In this document: piece by piece, positions 35,449 through 42,921 of the stretch
Layout of the letters: every line of letters begins with the position of its first letter
Position numbering within the stretch: position 1 is the stretch's first letter
Source of the DNA: Olleya namhaensis
GTDB taxonomy: Bacteria > Bacteroidota > Bacteroidia > Flavobacteriales > Flavobacteriaceae
Reading direction: 5' to 3'
Assembly: GCF_900114005.1 (NCBI RefSeq)
Contig: NZ_FORM01000007.1
Span: 1 to 64,000, forward strand
DNA length: 64,000 nucleotides
Program-made: the position numbers and the translations under genes
Notes under the pieces: generated by a model
The model's database searches: none
Told to the model about the DNA's origin: nothing
Seen by the model: the letters and a program-made list of their open reading frames with translations, nothing else

Positions 35449-36168
35449 TTACGATTTTAAGTTAATGATGTAGTTATAACATAATCCAACGGTTATGGCT
35501 ATACCAAAGCTAAGGAGTGTCCCAATCAAGATATATTCGGTTAATTTTCGGTCTTTCGCTTTTGATAAATCTCCGAATCTAAACACTGATTTTGCTGCTA
35601 TTAGTAAACCTATGGCGCTCCATTGGTTTATGATTATAAATCCAAACACAAATAGGCGCTCTAGGATACCAATGTATTTTCCTGCTTTTTCTAAGGAGTC
35701 ATTTGCATCATCTTCGTCTAGAATCCATTTGCTCATTATTAAGCGCATTATTACGGATGCTATGGATGTTATAGCAATTAGTGATAGGAGTAATGCTATT
35801 GTGTTTTTAGTGTATAGTACGTCTATATCTACGCTGTATGAGGTGTATGCTACAGCGACTAATATTATAATTATGAGATGTGCAATTTGGTCCATTAAAA
35901 ATAGACGTCTAACATTTATTTTTGAGGTTAAGTGTAATTTAATTAGATCTATAATATAATGCGAAACGACTATAGTTGTTATTCCTAGCCAATACGTGGT
36001 GTCAAATTGTAGTATAACTAGTAAGGTTATGGCATGAATTAGAACGTGATAGTATAGGTATTTGGATTTGTGTTTTTTTAATATTTTGTCTTTTACCCAA
36101 TGGTCTGGCTGAAGCACAAAATCGCCTATGGCATGTGCTAACACCAATTTAAGTACTAGTAGCATCAT
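35449..36168 (-). CDS. DUF3307 membrane protein, partner of SatD-like regulator
   Basis: The 239-residue integral membrane protein opens with the DUF3307 hallmark LVLAHAIGDFVLQPDHWVKDKILKKH, followed by YYHVLIHAITLL and VVSHYIIDLIK. These form several helices with conserved His and Asp residues that could bind a metal or act in catalysis. About seven hydrophobic segments are seen. Its start overlaps the stop of the upstream satD-like gene by 4 bp (ATGA), so the two are translationally coupled. DUF3307 and SatD-type proteins are often adjacent in genomes. The biochemical function is unknown. Confidence 0.88.
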   Translation of the reverse strand: MMLLVLKLVLAHAIGDFVLQPDHWVKDKILKKHKSKYLYYHVLIHAITLLVILQFDTTYWLGITTIVVSHYIIDLIKLHLTSKINVRRLFLMDQIAHLIIIILVAVAYTSYSVDIDVLYTKNTIALLLSLIAITSIASVIMRLIMSKWILDEDDANDSLEKAGKYIGILERLFVFGFIIINQWSAIGLLIAAKSVFRFGDLSKAKDRKLTEYILIGTLLSFGIAITVGLCYNYIINLKS

Positions 36169-36764
36169 AACTTTATTATTTGGTTTTTGTAGTAGTGGTT
36201 TAGTTGCATAATCTCTTCATAGCCACCGCGTTTTAGGGCTGCACTGATGTTACTTTGAGATTTGTCTAATAGGTCTGCTATTTGTTTCTGGTTTTTTGTT
36301 GGATGCTCTAATACGGCTAATATTACTGTTGCTACTGTACTGCTCCAGTTATTGGCGGTTAATACTGCTAAATTAAGCATGATATTTAACGGTTGATCCC
36401 AATCTGGAGTATTAGATTTTATGCTTAAGGTTTGCTTTTTTAGAGCTTCAAAAGCTTCGCCAGAGTTTATGAAGGCAGGACCATTGGATTCGGCTATTTT
36501 TTTAGCATTATGGGTTTGTTGTCCCAATCCGATGGCGATTCTGACATCATAATTATCGTTTTTTTTAATGGCTGCTTTTATGTGTAACGCTGCAAATAAG
36601 GCGTGTTGTGGTGTGGTAACTAACTGAAAACTATCGCCTCTATAAATGTCCCACTGGTGTGGTGCTTGTCCATATTTGTCCAAGGTTTGCTTTAATATAT
36701 CTAACCATTGCATAACATTACCTTGTCTAGAGTTGATAATATCTCCTGTTAAAACTGCTACCAT
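36165..36764 (-). CDS. SatD-like regulator with C-terminal winged helix
   Basis: The 199-residue protein has an N-terminal domain beginning VAVLTGDIINSR, the SatD signature, followed by WDIYRGDSFQLV and VRIAIGLGQ. These resemble the GD and RIGIG segments of class III nucleotide cyclases, which suggests a ligand-binding or relict cyclase fold. The C-terminal ~70 residues form a helix-turn-helix (TKNQKQIADLLDKSQSNISAALKRGGYEEI). It is coupled to the DUF3307 gene by a 4-bp overlap. Three dyad sites lie directly in its promoter, so it probably represses its own operon. The ligand is unknown. Confidence 0.85.
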   Translation of the reverse strand: MVAVLTGDIINSRQGNVMQWLDILKQTLDKYGQAPHQWDIYRGDSFQLVTTPQHALFAALHIKAAIKKNDNYDVRIAIGLGQQTHNAKKIAESNGPAFINSGEAFEALKKQTLSIKSNTPDWDQPLNIMLNLAVLTANNWSSTVATVILAVLEHPTKNQKQIADLLDKSQSNISAALKRGGYEEIMQLNHYYKNQIIKL

Positions 36765-36779
36765 TTTGATTACTTTTTA

Positions 36780-36810
36780 TAAATGTATCGCTTTTTAAGC
36801 AGATACGCAA
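36780..36810 (-). promoter_or_regulatory. Promoter of the satD-like/DUF3307 operon
   Basis: On the minus strand, TTG (36808-36810) is followed after 20 bp by TACATTTA (36780-36787), one base from the TAnnTTTG -7 consensus and 15 bp before the start codon at 36764. Operator unit 1 fills the spacer. Confidence 0.55.
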
Positions 36811-36861
36811 TAATATATGCTTAAAAGCAGATAATTTGAAATATCCGCTATAGGGCAGATA
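36786..36861. promoter_or_regulatory. Three 20-bp operator-like dyads at 28-bp intervals
   Basis: Sites are TATCGCTTTTTAAGCAGATA (36786-36805), TATATGCTTAAAAGCAGATA (36814-36833) and TATCCGCTATAGGGCAGATA (36842-36861). All end in GCAGATA, whose complement TATCTGC is approximated by each left arm. The start-to-start distance is exactly 28 bp twice. They lie only upstream of the satD-like gene and are its likely binding sites. Confidence 0.75.
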
Positions 36862-36881
36862 TTTTGATTTCTAATATCATT

Positions 36882-38372
36882 TTATAAAAAACTTGATACC
36901 GTCATAACCACTAATGTAAATACAATAAGGGCTATAAATAGTGGCATTACAAATTTAATCCATTTGTTAAAGCCTACTTTTACCACTGCCAATGAGGCTA
37001 ATATTAAACCTGTTGGGTTTATAAAATAAAACAAGCCTAATCCGTATTGATACGCGTTTACAACAATTTCTCTTCCTACACCAACACTATCTGCTAAAGG
37101 TGACATGATTGGCATTGTTAATACTGCCATACCAGAACTACTTGGTATAAAAAAGGATAATCCTCCGTAAATTGCGGTCATGGCGCTTGCAAACACACCT
37201 TTGTTCATGCCCTCCGTCATGGAACTAGCATAATATAATAACGTATCGCTAATTAATCCATCAGCCATAATTACAGTTACACCACGTGCTATACCAATAA
37301 TTAAAGCGACTCCTAATAAGTCTCCTGCACCTTTTACAAATGTGTCTATAAACTCTGTTTCTTTAATTTTTGCAATTACTCCAATTAAGATAGAACCTAC
37401 TAAAAAGATAGAGGTCATCTCTACAAACCACCATTCTAAAGCCACAACACCATAAATCATGATTATAAAACACAAAGCAAACACTATTAAAGATAGACGT
37501 AAACGGGTTGTGAATTGTACGGTTTCGGTTTTATGAGAGAATAATGCTGCTATCTGTTGTTGCTGATCGTAAATAACAGATTTAGTTGGGTCTTTTTGTA
37601 CACGTTTACCATATCTAATAATATACGTTAAAGCAATAGTTAAACAGGCTAGTAGCATAAAAAGTCTTCCGCCAAGTCCAGTGGTCCAACTAATACCTGC
37701 TGCATCACTAGCAATAATAGTACTAAACGGATTAATTGTTGAGCACATAGTCCCAATAGCACTCCCTAAAAAGATAGAGGCGATACCAACCATAGCATCA
37801 TATTTTGCTGCTAAAAATACTGGGATTAAAATAGGGTAGAAGGCAATAGTCTCTTCAGCAAAACCAAAGGTTGTTCCTCCCGCTGCCACTAAAACTGTTA
37901 CTAATATAATTAAAATAAACTCGCGTCCTTTTAAGGCTGTTGCCAATTTGCTGATTCCAGCATCAAACGCACCTGTACTATTTATTATACCTATTAATCC
38001 TCCGATAATTAAAACAAGGAAAATAATGTCTGCCGATTCTATGATCCCTTTTATTGGTGATTGTACAAAATCGTAAAAATCTTGTGGTTGTGCTTCTAGC
38101 TCTTGATACGTATTTGGTATGTTAATAGGTTTGTTAATGTCTCCATTAGTAAATTTTTCTAAAGGAATTTTAATATTCAGCGTTTCTAAGGTTTGTTGAG
38201 TTGCTGGTAATGTTTCAGTTTTTTCTAACGCCACTCTTGTAAATTGATTCGCGTCTTTATTATACCCCAAAGTTTGGTACTTACCCGCAGGAACTAACCA
38301 AGTTAATAGTGTTACTAATCCTGCTATGATTAGTAAAATGGTTTGTGCTGAAGGGAATTTTATGTTTTTCAT
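36882..38372 (-). CDS. YfcC family carrier (C4-dicarboxylate/arginine-ornithine antiporter-like)
   Basis: The 496-residue inner-membrane protein belongs to the YfcC/DcuC (C4_dicarb_anaer) group of the ion transporter superfamily. It has about 12 hydrophobic segments. The first is followed by the family's LVPAGKY motif, and later come GGTTFGFAEETIAFYPILIPV and GSAIGTMCSTINPFSTIIASDAAG, and the repeat-matching SFFIPSSSGMAVLTMPIMSPL. Residues ~60-110 form a polar insertion outside the membrane. Members are thought to move dicarboxylates, amino acids or peptides with protons or sodium; the substrate here is not known. The gene is followed by the satD-like operon with its own promoter. Confidence 0.9.
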   Translation of the reverse strand: MKNIKFPSAQTILLIIAGLVTLLTWLVPAGKYQTLGYNKDANQFTRVALEKTETLPATQQTLETLNIKIPLEKFTNGDINKPINIPNTYQELEAQPQDFYDFVQSPIKGIIESADIIFLVLIIGGLIGIINSTGAFDAGISKLATALKGREFILIILVTVLVAAGGTTFGFAEETIAFYPILIPVFLAAKYDAMVGIASIFLGSAIGTMCSTINPFSTIIASDAAGISWTTGLGGRLFMLLACLTIALTYIIRYGKRVQKDPTKSVIYDQQQQIAALFSHKTETVQFTTRLRLSLIVFALCFIIMIYGVVALEWWFVEMTSIFLVGSILIGVIAKIKETEFIDTFVKGAGDLLGVALIIGIARGVTVIMADGLISDTLLYYASSMTEGMNKGVFASAMTAIYGGLSFFIPSSSGMAVLTMPIMSPLADSVGVGREIVVNAYQYGLGLFYFINPTGLILASLAVVKVGFNKWIKFVMPLFIALIVFTLVVMTVSSFL

Positions 38373-38408
38373 CTAAAAAATAATTATCTTTTTGAGGTAA
38401 GTAAATGG

Positions 38409-38924
38409 TTATTGTTCTAATTGTATTTGAAACAAACACACTGGCTGATTATGGTAATGGTCAGGCAAACCATCTGTGTTTTTTAATTCAAACATCCCTA
38501 AAAAGTCAAATCCTGATTTTTTATAATAGCCTATTAAATCCGTGTTGTTTCCTAAAGTGTCTAATCTAATATAATCTATCGCGTTGGTTTTTGCATAGTC
38601 CTTTGCCCAAGCCACAATTTTAGACACAAACTGTTGTCCTCTAAATTTAGCGTTAGTCGCAATACGATGGATGTAAATAGCATTGTCATCTTTACTGGTT
38701 TCCCAAATTTGCTCGTCTTTAAAGGCAATTGCCCAAACGCAAGCCACTGTATTGTTGATTATGAGTTTAAATTGGCGGTTTTCTTTAATTTCTGAAACAA
38801 CCATGTCGCGTTCAAAATCAGGCCAAACCACAACGGTTTTCTTAGTTTTTTGATAGTCTGAGGCTATTTTGTATAACTCGAAAATAGTGTCAATATCCGT
38901 TGATGTGGCGTTTGTAATAGTCAT
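38409..38924 (-). CDS. GNAT family N-acetyltransferase
   Basis: The 171-residue protein shows the GNAT acetyl-CoA site in IHRIATNAKFRGQQFVSKIVAWAKDYA and motif B in IGYYKKSGFDFLGMFELK. The N-terminal ITNATSTDIDTIFELY is the usual first strand and helix. The substrate is unknown. It lies 36 bp upstream of the yfcC-like gene on the same strand, so co-expression is possible. Confidence 0.9.
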   Translation of the reverse strand: MTITNATSTDIDTIFELYKIASDYQKTKKTVVVWPDFERDMVVSEIKENRQFKLIINNTVACVWAIAFKDEQIWETSKDDNAIYIHRIATNAKFRGQQFVSKIVAWAKDYAKTNAIDYIRLDTLGNNTDLIGYYKKSGFDFLGMFELKNTDGLPDHYHNQPVCLFQIQLEQ

Positions 38925-39015
38925 TTAATATTTAGTAAATAAGTTAGAGTTATTAAAGATAGTATTATTTTTAGCACTCCGTTACACCTAATAATGGCAG
39001 CAAAAATAACAAGAT

Positions 39016-39681
39016 ATGAACGTGAATATCCATCAAAGTTGGAAAACTTATTTACAAACCGAATTTGATAAATCTTATTTTAAAGATTTAACGCAATTTG
39101 TAACTAAGCAATATCAAGAAGCGACTTGTTTTCCGCCTGAAAATCAAATTTTTAATGCTTTTGAAACCTGTCATTTAGACGATTTAAAAGTTGTTATTAT
39201 TGGTCAAGACCCGTATCATAATTATGATCAAGCCAATGGATTATGTTTTAGTGTTACAGATGGTGTTAAACATCCACCATCTTTAGTTAATATTTTTAAA
39301 GAAATTGAAACGGATTTAAATATAAGTTATCCGTCAAGCGGAAATTTAGAGCGTTGGGCTAAGCAAGGGGTCTTTTTGCTAAATGCGACGTTAACGGTTA
39401 GAGCACATGAAGCGGGGAGTCATCAAAAGGAAGGTTGGGAAACTTTTACAGATGCTGTAATTAAAACGATTAGTGACCAAAAAGAAAACGTAGTATTTTT
39501 ACTTTGGGGTGGTTTTGCTAAGAAGAAAGCCAAGTTAATTGATGCTAAAAAACATCATATTTTAACGTCTGGACATCCTTCTCCTTTAAGCGCTAATCGA
39601 GGATATTGGTTTGGTAACAAACACTTTAGTCAGACTAATAGTTTGTTAGCATCCGATGGATTGGATTTGATAAATTGGTAA
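39016..39681 (+). CDS. ung: Uracil-DNA glycosylase
   Basis: The 221-residue enzyme removes uracil from DNA in base-excision repair. Family-1 motifs are complete: GQDPYHNYDQANGLCFSV with the water-activating Asp (about residue 65), the LLNATLTVR segment, LLWGGFAKKK, and the DNA-intercalation loop HPSPLSANRGYWFGNKHFS near the C-terminus. Length is normal. It is divergent from the acetyltransferase gene and is followed by a likely terminator. Confidence 0.97.
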   Translation: MNVNIHQSWKTYLQTEFDKSYFKDLTQFVTKQYQEATCFPPENQIFNAFETCHLDDLKVVIIGQDPYHNYDQANGLCFSVTDGVKHPPSLVNIFKEIETDLNISYPSSGNLERWAKQGVFLLNATLTVRAHEAGSHQKEGWETFTDAVIKTISDQKENVVFLLWGGFAKKKAKLIDAKKHHILTSGHPSPLSANRGYWFGNKHFSQTNSLLASDGLDLINW

Positions 39682-39731
39682 GGTGTTTTTACTATTATTT
39701 GAGATTATTGCTTATGTTATTGAGATGTAGC

Positions 39732-39774
39732 TCTCTTCTTCTTCTTTTTAAGAAGAGATGAATTTCTTTTTTTT
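39732..39774 (+). terminator. Candidate terminator after ung
   Basis: TCTCTTCTT (39732-39740) and AAGAAGAGA (39750-39758) form a 9-bp stem with a pyrimidine loop, followed by a T tract at about 39766-39774. The T tract starts several bases after the stem, so efficiency is uncertain. Confidence 0.5.
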
Positions 39775-39821
39775 TAAATAAAGACAAATTGTAAGGAATA
39801 GGAATTTAAGTATTCATACAT

Positions 39822-39854
39822 AAAAAAAAGCCTCACTAATAAGTGAGGCCTTTT
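39822..39854 (-). terminator. Intrinsic terminator for the leftward four-gene operon
   Basis: GCCTCACT (39830-39837) and AGTGAGGC (39842-39849) form a perfect stem. On the minus strand it is followed by a run of T (AAAAAAAA at 39822-39829 on the plus strand). It lies just past the stop at 39859. Confidence 0.88.
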
Positions 39855-39858
39855 CAAA

Positions 39859-40713
39859 TTATAAATCTTCAACAAGATCTTCATATTTCCATTTTTCAGG
39901 AATAATATTTAGAGCAAATAGCTCGTCTTGAACTTTTTTAACGGTTTGTTTTGAGATATTTTCTTGTGACCATTCTGTTAAGCTTAACCATTCTTGAACA
40001 TCTTCAATCTCTTGTTCATAACGGTTGGCAATCATACGGTCTATACTTGGTATTTCTTTAAACTCTTTAGTGGTTGCATTTACAATATCTAAAATAGCTT
40101 TAACGTCTGCTTTATTGGTTTTTAAAAAGTCTTCTCTTACTGCTATAACAAAGCATGGCCAAGGAGAAGGACAGTTATCAACACGTCTAAAAGTACCATT
40201 ATCTACTAGTGGTTTTGTGGTAAATTTCTCCCACATAAAGTAATCGGCTTTTCCTTCGGTTAAACCCTCAACAGCACCATCTAGGTTTTTTATAACTTCA
40301 AAGTTTAAATCTTTTTCTAGATCCCATCCATTATTTTCAGCATTAATGTACGCCATTAAATGTGATCCAGAACCATATCTGCTTATTGCTGCTTTAGTTC
40401 CTTTTAAATCTTGAATGTTTTTATAATCAGATTTTTCAGCCACATGAATTCCCCATATTAATGGGGTATCTACAAATACCTGAACAATTTTAGATTTGTT
40501 ACCTGCAATAATATCTTTTATAATCCCTTCAGTAAGTATAACTGCCATATCAATGTCACCATCGCGTAAACCTTTACACATAGCACCTGTACCGCCAAAA
40601 TAATCTTTCCAACGTAAGTTGATATCTTGCTCTTTAAACTCGCCATTTTTTAAGCCTAAATACCAAGCTAGGTTAAAATGTTCTGGCACACCACCAATAT
40701 TAATCTGCTTCAT
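39859..40713 (-). CDS. Cytosolic protein with NMT1/SsuA-like substrate-binding fold
   Basis: The 284-residue protein has the type-2 periplasmic binding protein fold: INIGGVPEHFNLAWYLGLKNG, a GTGAMCKGLRDGDIDMAVILTEG block, the hinge KGTKAAISRYGSGSHLMAY and EGKADYFMWEKFTTKPLVD. It resembles NMT1/THI5-like and SsuA-like proteins. There is no signal peptide or lipobox and no ABC permease nearby, so transport is doubtful. It lies 1 bp after the nucleoside phosphorylase gene in an operon. Cytosolic proteins of this fold include biosynthetic enzymes such as MqnA, MqnD and THI5, so an enzymatic or sensing role is possible. This is inference. Confidence 0.8.
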   Translation of the reverse strand: MKQINIGGVPEHFNLAWYLGLKNGEFKEQDINLRWKDYFGGTGAMCKGLRDGDIDMAVILTEGIIKDIIAGNKSKIVQVFVDTPLIWGIHVAEKSDYKNIQDLKGTKAAISRYGSGSHLMAYINAENNGWDLEKDLNFEVIKNLDGAVEGLTEGKADYFMWEKFTTKPLVDNGTFRRVDNCPSPWPCFVIAVREDFLKTNKADVKAILDIVNATTKEFKEIPSIDRMIANRYEQEIEDVQEWLSLTEWSQENISKQTVKKVQDELFALNIIPEKWKYEDLVEDL

Positions 40714-40714
40714 C

Positions 40715-41584
40715 TTATTGTACTAATTTGTCTAAAGTATATTGTATTAAGTTCTCTACTACTAATTTAGGATCCTTACTAAACTCTCCTGTAGCACGAT
40801 TAGCAATTATAGCATTCATGGATACTGCTCGATGCCCCAATAAGCCTGCTAAACCATATATTCCGGCTGTTTCCATCTCTAGATTAGTAATCGCCTGATT
40901 ATTATAACTAAAGGTAGCTAGTTTATCATTAAGATCATTGTCTTGGATTGATAGTCTTAAAATACGACCTTGAGGTCCGTAAAACCCAACATTAGTTGCT
41001 GTAAAACCTTTTGTAGTTTGATTAGAGTCTAACTTAGCAAATAACGCTTTATTTGCAGTTACTACGTAAGGCTTAGATTTGTCCTCAGACCAGTCTGTAT
41101 GGGCTATTAAAGCATCAGATACATCTGTTTGCTGGATGTGTTTACTATTATAAAAATGAAGTAAACTATCAAAACCACATGCTTTTTCGCTAATTACAAA
41201 AGTATCAATACCAATATTTTTCTGAATAGATCCAGAGGTTCCGATACGAACTATATCAAGTGATTTATGTGTTTTATTAATTGTTCTTGTTTTTAAATCG
41301 ATATTAACAAGCGCATCTAATTCGTTAAAAACAATATCTATATTGTCGGTTCCAATTCCTGTAGAAATTACAGTCATACGCTTACCTTTATAAACGCCTG
41401 TTTGGGTATGGAATTCTCTTTTATGAGTAGAAAATTCGATTGATTCAAAATATTTTGTAACACCAGGCACACGATCGGGATCTCCCACTGTTATAATTGT
41501 GTCTGCGATATGTTCTGGTAATAAATTAAGATGGTAAACACTACCATCTGGATTTAGAATTAATTCTGATTCTTGTATAGCCAT
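40715..41584 (-). CDS. Nucleoside phosphorylase (uridine phosphorylase family)
   Basis: The 289-residue enzyme belongs to the PNP/UDP family that splits nucleosides with phosphate. Visible are the phosphate-site region IITVGDPDRVPGVTKYF, the GKRMTVISTGIGTDNIDIV block, RIGTSGSIQKNIGIDTFVIS, and LEMETAGIYGLAGLLGHRA with the catalytic Glu-Met-Glu. It shares one base with the preceding DUF1835 gene (TAATG overlap) and is 1 bp from the next gene. Uridine is a likely but unproved substrate. Confidence 0.92.
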   Translation of the reverse strand: MAIQESELILNPDGSVYHLNLLPEHIADTIITVGDPDRVPGVTKYFESIEFSTHKREFHTQTGVYKGKRMTVISTGIGTDNIDIVFNELDALVNIDLKTRTINKTHKSLDIVRIGTSGSIQKNIGIDTFVISEKACGFDSLLHFYNSKHIQQTDVSDALIAHTDWSEDKSKPYVVTANKALFAKLDSNQTTKGFTATNVGFYGPQGRILRLSIQDNDLNDKLATFSYNNQAITNLEMETAGIYGLAGLLGHRAVSMNAIIANRATGEFSKDPKLVVENLIQYTLDKLVQ

Positions 41585-42513
41585 TAAATGGTTTGTATTA
41601 ATTTATTCTCTTTTTTATTGTATTGGAAGTCCGCTTTATTTACGCCTCCAAATTGTAGATTGGTATCTATTAATTTATAGAAGTTTTTTTGGTCTTCTAT
41701 AGCCAAATGACCATTTCTGTTTAACGTTAATGTGTTTTCCGTTTCGTCATAAAACAACGCTAATCTATCAATCATTCGTTTTAATTGTAAATCCCCAAAG
41801 CCATAGTAACCTTGATAATGTAAACAATAACCTAATAAGTGATTACGGGACGTTACGCTGTGTTCTTTTATAAGTACCAAGGTGTTAAATTCTAAAGTAT
41901 TTAATCCACTTCTAGTATCCGGAAAACGTCTTAAATGTGCTTTTAAGCAATTGCTTAAATATTTAAAACTAGAGGGTCTTATAATTAATTCTTTTAATAA
42001 ATTATGGTCATGTTCGCAATAAATACGCCACGCTTTTTGGGCTGTAGCAATATCATCAACATTTAATTTAATTCTATTATTATATTCTTTTAAAAGTTGC
42101 TGTTCTGATAAATCAGATAATGCTTTAAGTTCCTTTTCGCCTTCAATACGTCCACTACAAACTAAATAGAGTGGAAGCTTGATACCTTTTTGTTTAATTA
42201 AACTAATAGCAGCTACTAGATTAATATGGCAGAATAAATCATATTCAAACCATAATACAATATCTGTGTATTTTGAAACATCGTTTAGTTTATCAAACTC
42301 GGTTTTAATACTATCAATATCATATTCTAGCGCATAAGCCTCCTCAAGAAATGCTTTTCTATTTTTAAAAAACTCAGGTGTATCAATCTCTTTTGCGGTT
42401 GGACCTTCACAAAGCATTTCGTGCCAAGTTAAAGTATCTCCTTTAAAGTTTATTTTAGATAAATAATCTGTTAAGCTAGAACCGTTTGTGATATGAAGAC
42501 TGTTTTCGCTCAT
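41584..42513 (-). CDS. DUF1835 domain protein
   Basis: The 309-residue soluble protein begins with the DUF1835 signature LHITNGSSLTDYLSKINFKGDTLTWHEMLCEGP and continues with DIVLWFEYDLFCHINLVAAI. The C-terminal half (LRRFPDTRSGLNTLEFNTL, NHLLGYCLHYQGYYGFGDLQL) matches the DUF3658-like part of such proteins. Function is unknown. It is the second gene of a tight operon, 2 bp from the eIF1-like gene and overlapping the phosphorylase gene by one base. Confidence 0.85.
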   Translation of the reverse strand: MSENSLHITNGSSLTDYLSKINFKGDTLTWHEMLCEGPTAKEIDTPEFFKNRKAFLEEAYALEYDIDSIKTEFDKLNDVSKYTDIVLWFEYDLFCHINLVAAISLIKQKGIKLPLYLVCSGRIEGEKELKALSDLSEQQLLKEYNNRIKLNVDDIATAQKAWRIYCEHDHNLLKELIIRPSSFKYLSNCLKAHLRRFPDTRSGLNTLEFNTLVLIKEHSVTSRNHLLGYCLHYQGYYGFGDLQLKRMIDRLALFYDETENTLTLNRNGHLAIEDQKNFYKLIDTNLQFGGVNKADFQYNKKENKLIQTI

Positions 42514-42515
42514 AA

Positions 42516-42842
42516 TTATCCGCCAACGCGTTTTACATTAAACCCTTTTTCTTTTAGCATTGCCATGATTTTATCACGGTAATCGCCTTGAATTATAATT
42601 TTATCATCTTTAAAACTACCACCAACACTCAATTTTTGTTTCAGCTCTTTTGCCAATAACTTAAAATCTTCGGTTGCACCTGTATACCCTTCTAAAATGG
42701 TAATAGGTTTGCCTTTACGCTTTTCGTATTTGCAAAGTATTGGGTCATCTTGAAGCCATATATCACTCGCTTTGTCTTGTTTTTCAACAATTTCAGGTTC
42801 GTGTTCTGGGAAGAGATTTTTTAATTGATCTTGTAAATCCAT
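42516..42842 (-). CDS. SUI1/eIF1-like translation factor (YciH family)
   Basis: The 108-residue protein has the SUI1 fold: KRKGKPITILEGYTGATEDFKLLAKELKQKL, then VGGSFKDDKIIIQGDYRDKIMAML and a terminal GFNVKRVGG. Bacterial YciH proteins resemble eukaryotic eIF1 and may affect initiation fidelity, mainly under stress. An upstream start at 42863 would add seven residues; I use the ATG at 42842 (MDLQDQLKNLFPEH), the usual family start. It heads the four-gene leftward operon. Confidence 0.9.
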   Translation of the reverse strand: MDLQDQLKNLFPEHEPEIVEKQDKASDIWLQDDPILCKYEKRKGKPITILEGYTGATEDFKLLAKELKQKLSVGGSFKDDKIIIQGDYRDKIMAMLKEKGFNVKRVGG

Positions 42843-42864
42843 TTTGTAGTGTTTATAGTTCACA

Positions 42865-42914
42865 TTTACAGTCTCAGTACCACAATCTATTGTGATTGTG
42901 ACTGAGACTGTAAA
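42865..42914. repeat. Long intergenic inverted repeat
   Basis: TTTACAGTCTCAGT (42865-42878) pairs perfectly with ACTGAGACTGTAAA (42901-42914). Inside, CACAATC (42881-42887) pairs with GATTGTG (42894-42900), with only a two-base bulge. The loop is six bases. No T run follows on either strand, so it is not a standard terminator, although it lies between two leftward genes and could still separate their transcripts. Confidence 0.75.
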
Positions 42915-42921
42915 CTGAATA

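Noticed and set aside
39859-40713. ABC transporter periplasmic component
   Set aside because: No signal peptide or lipobox and no transporter genes nearby, so a cytosolic role is more likely.
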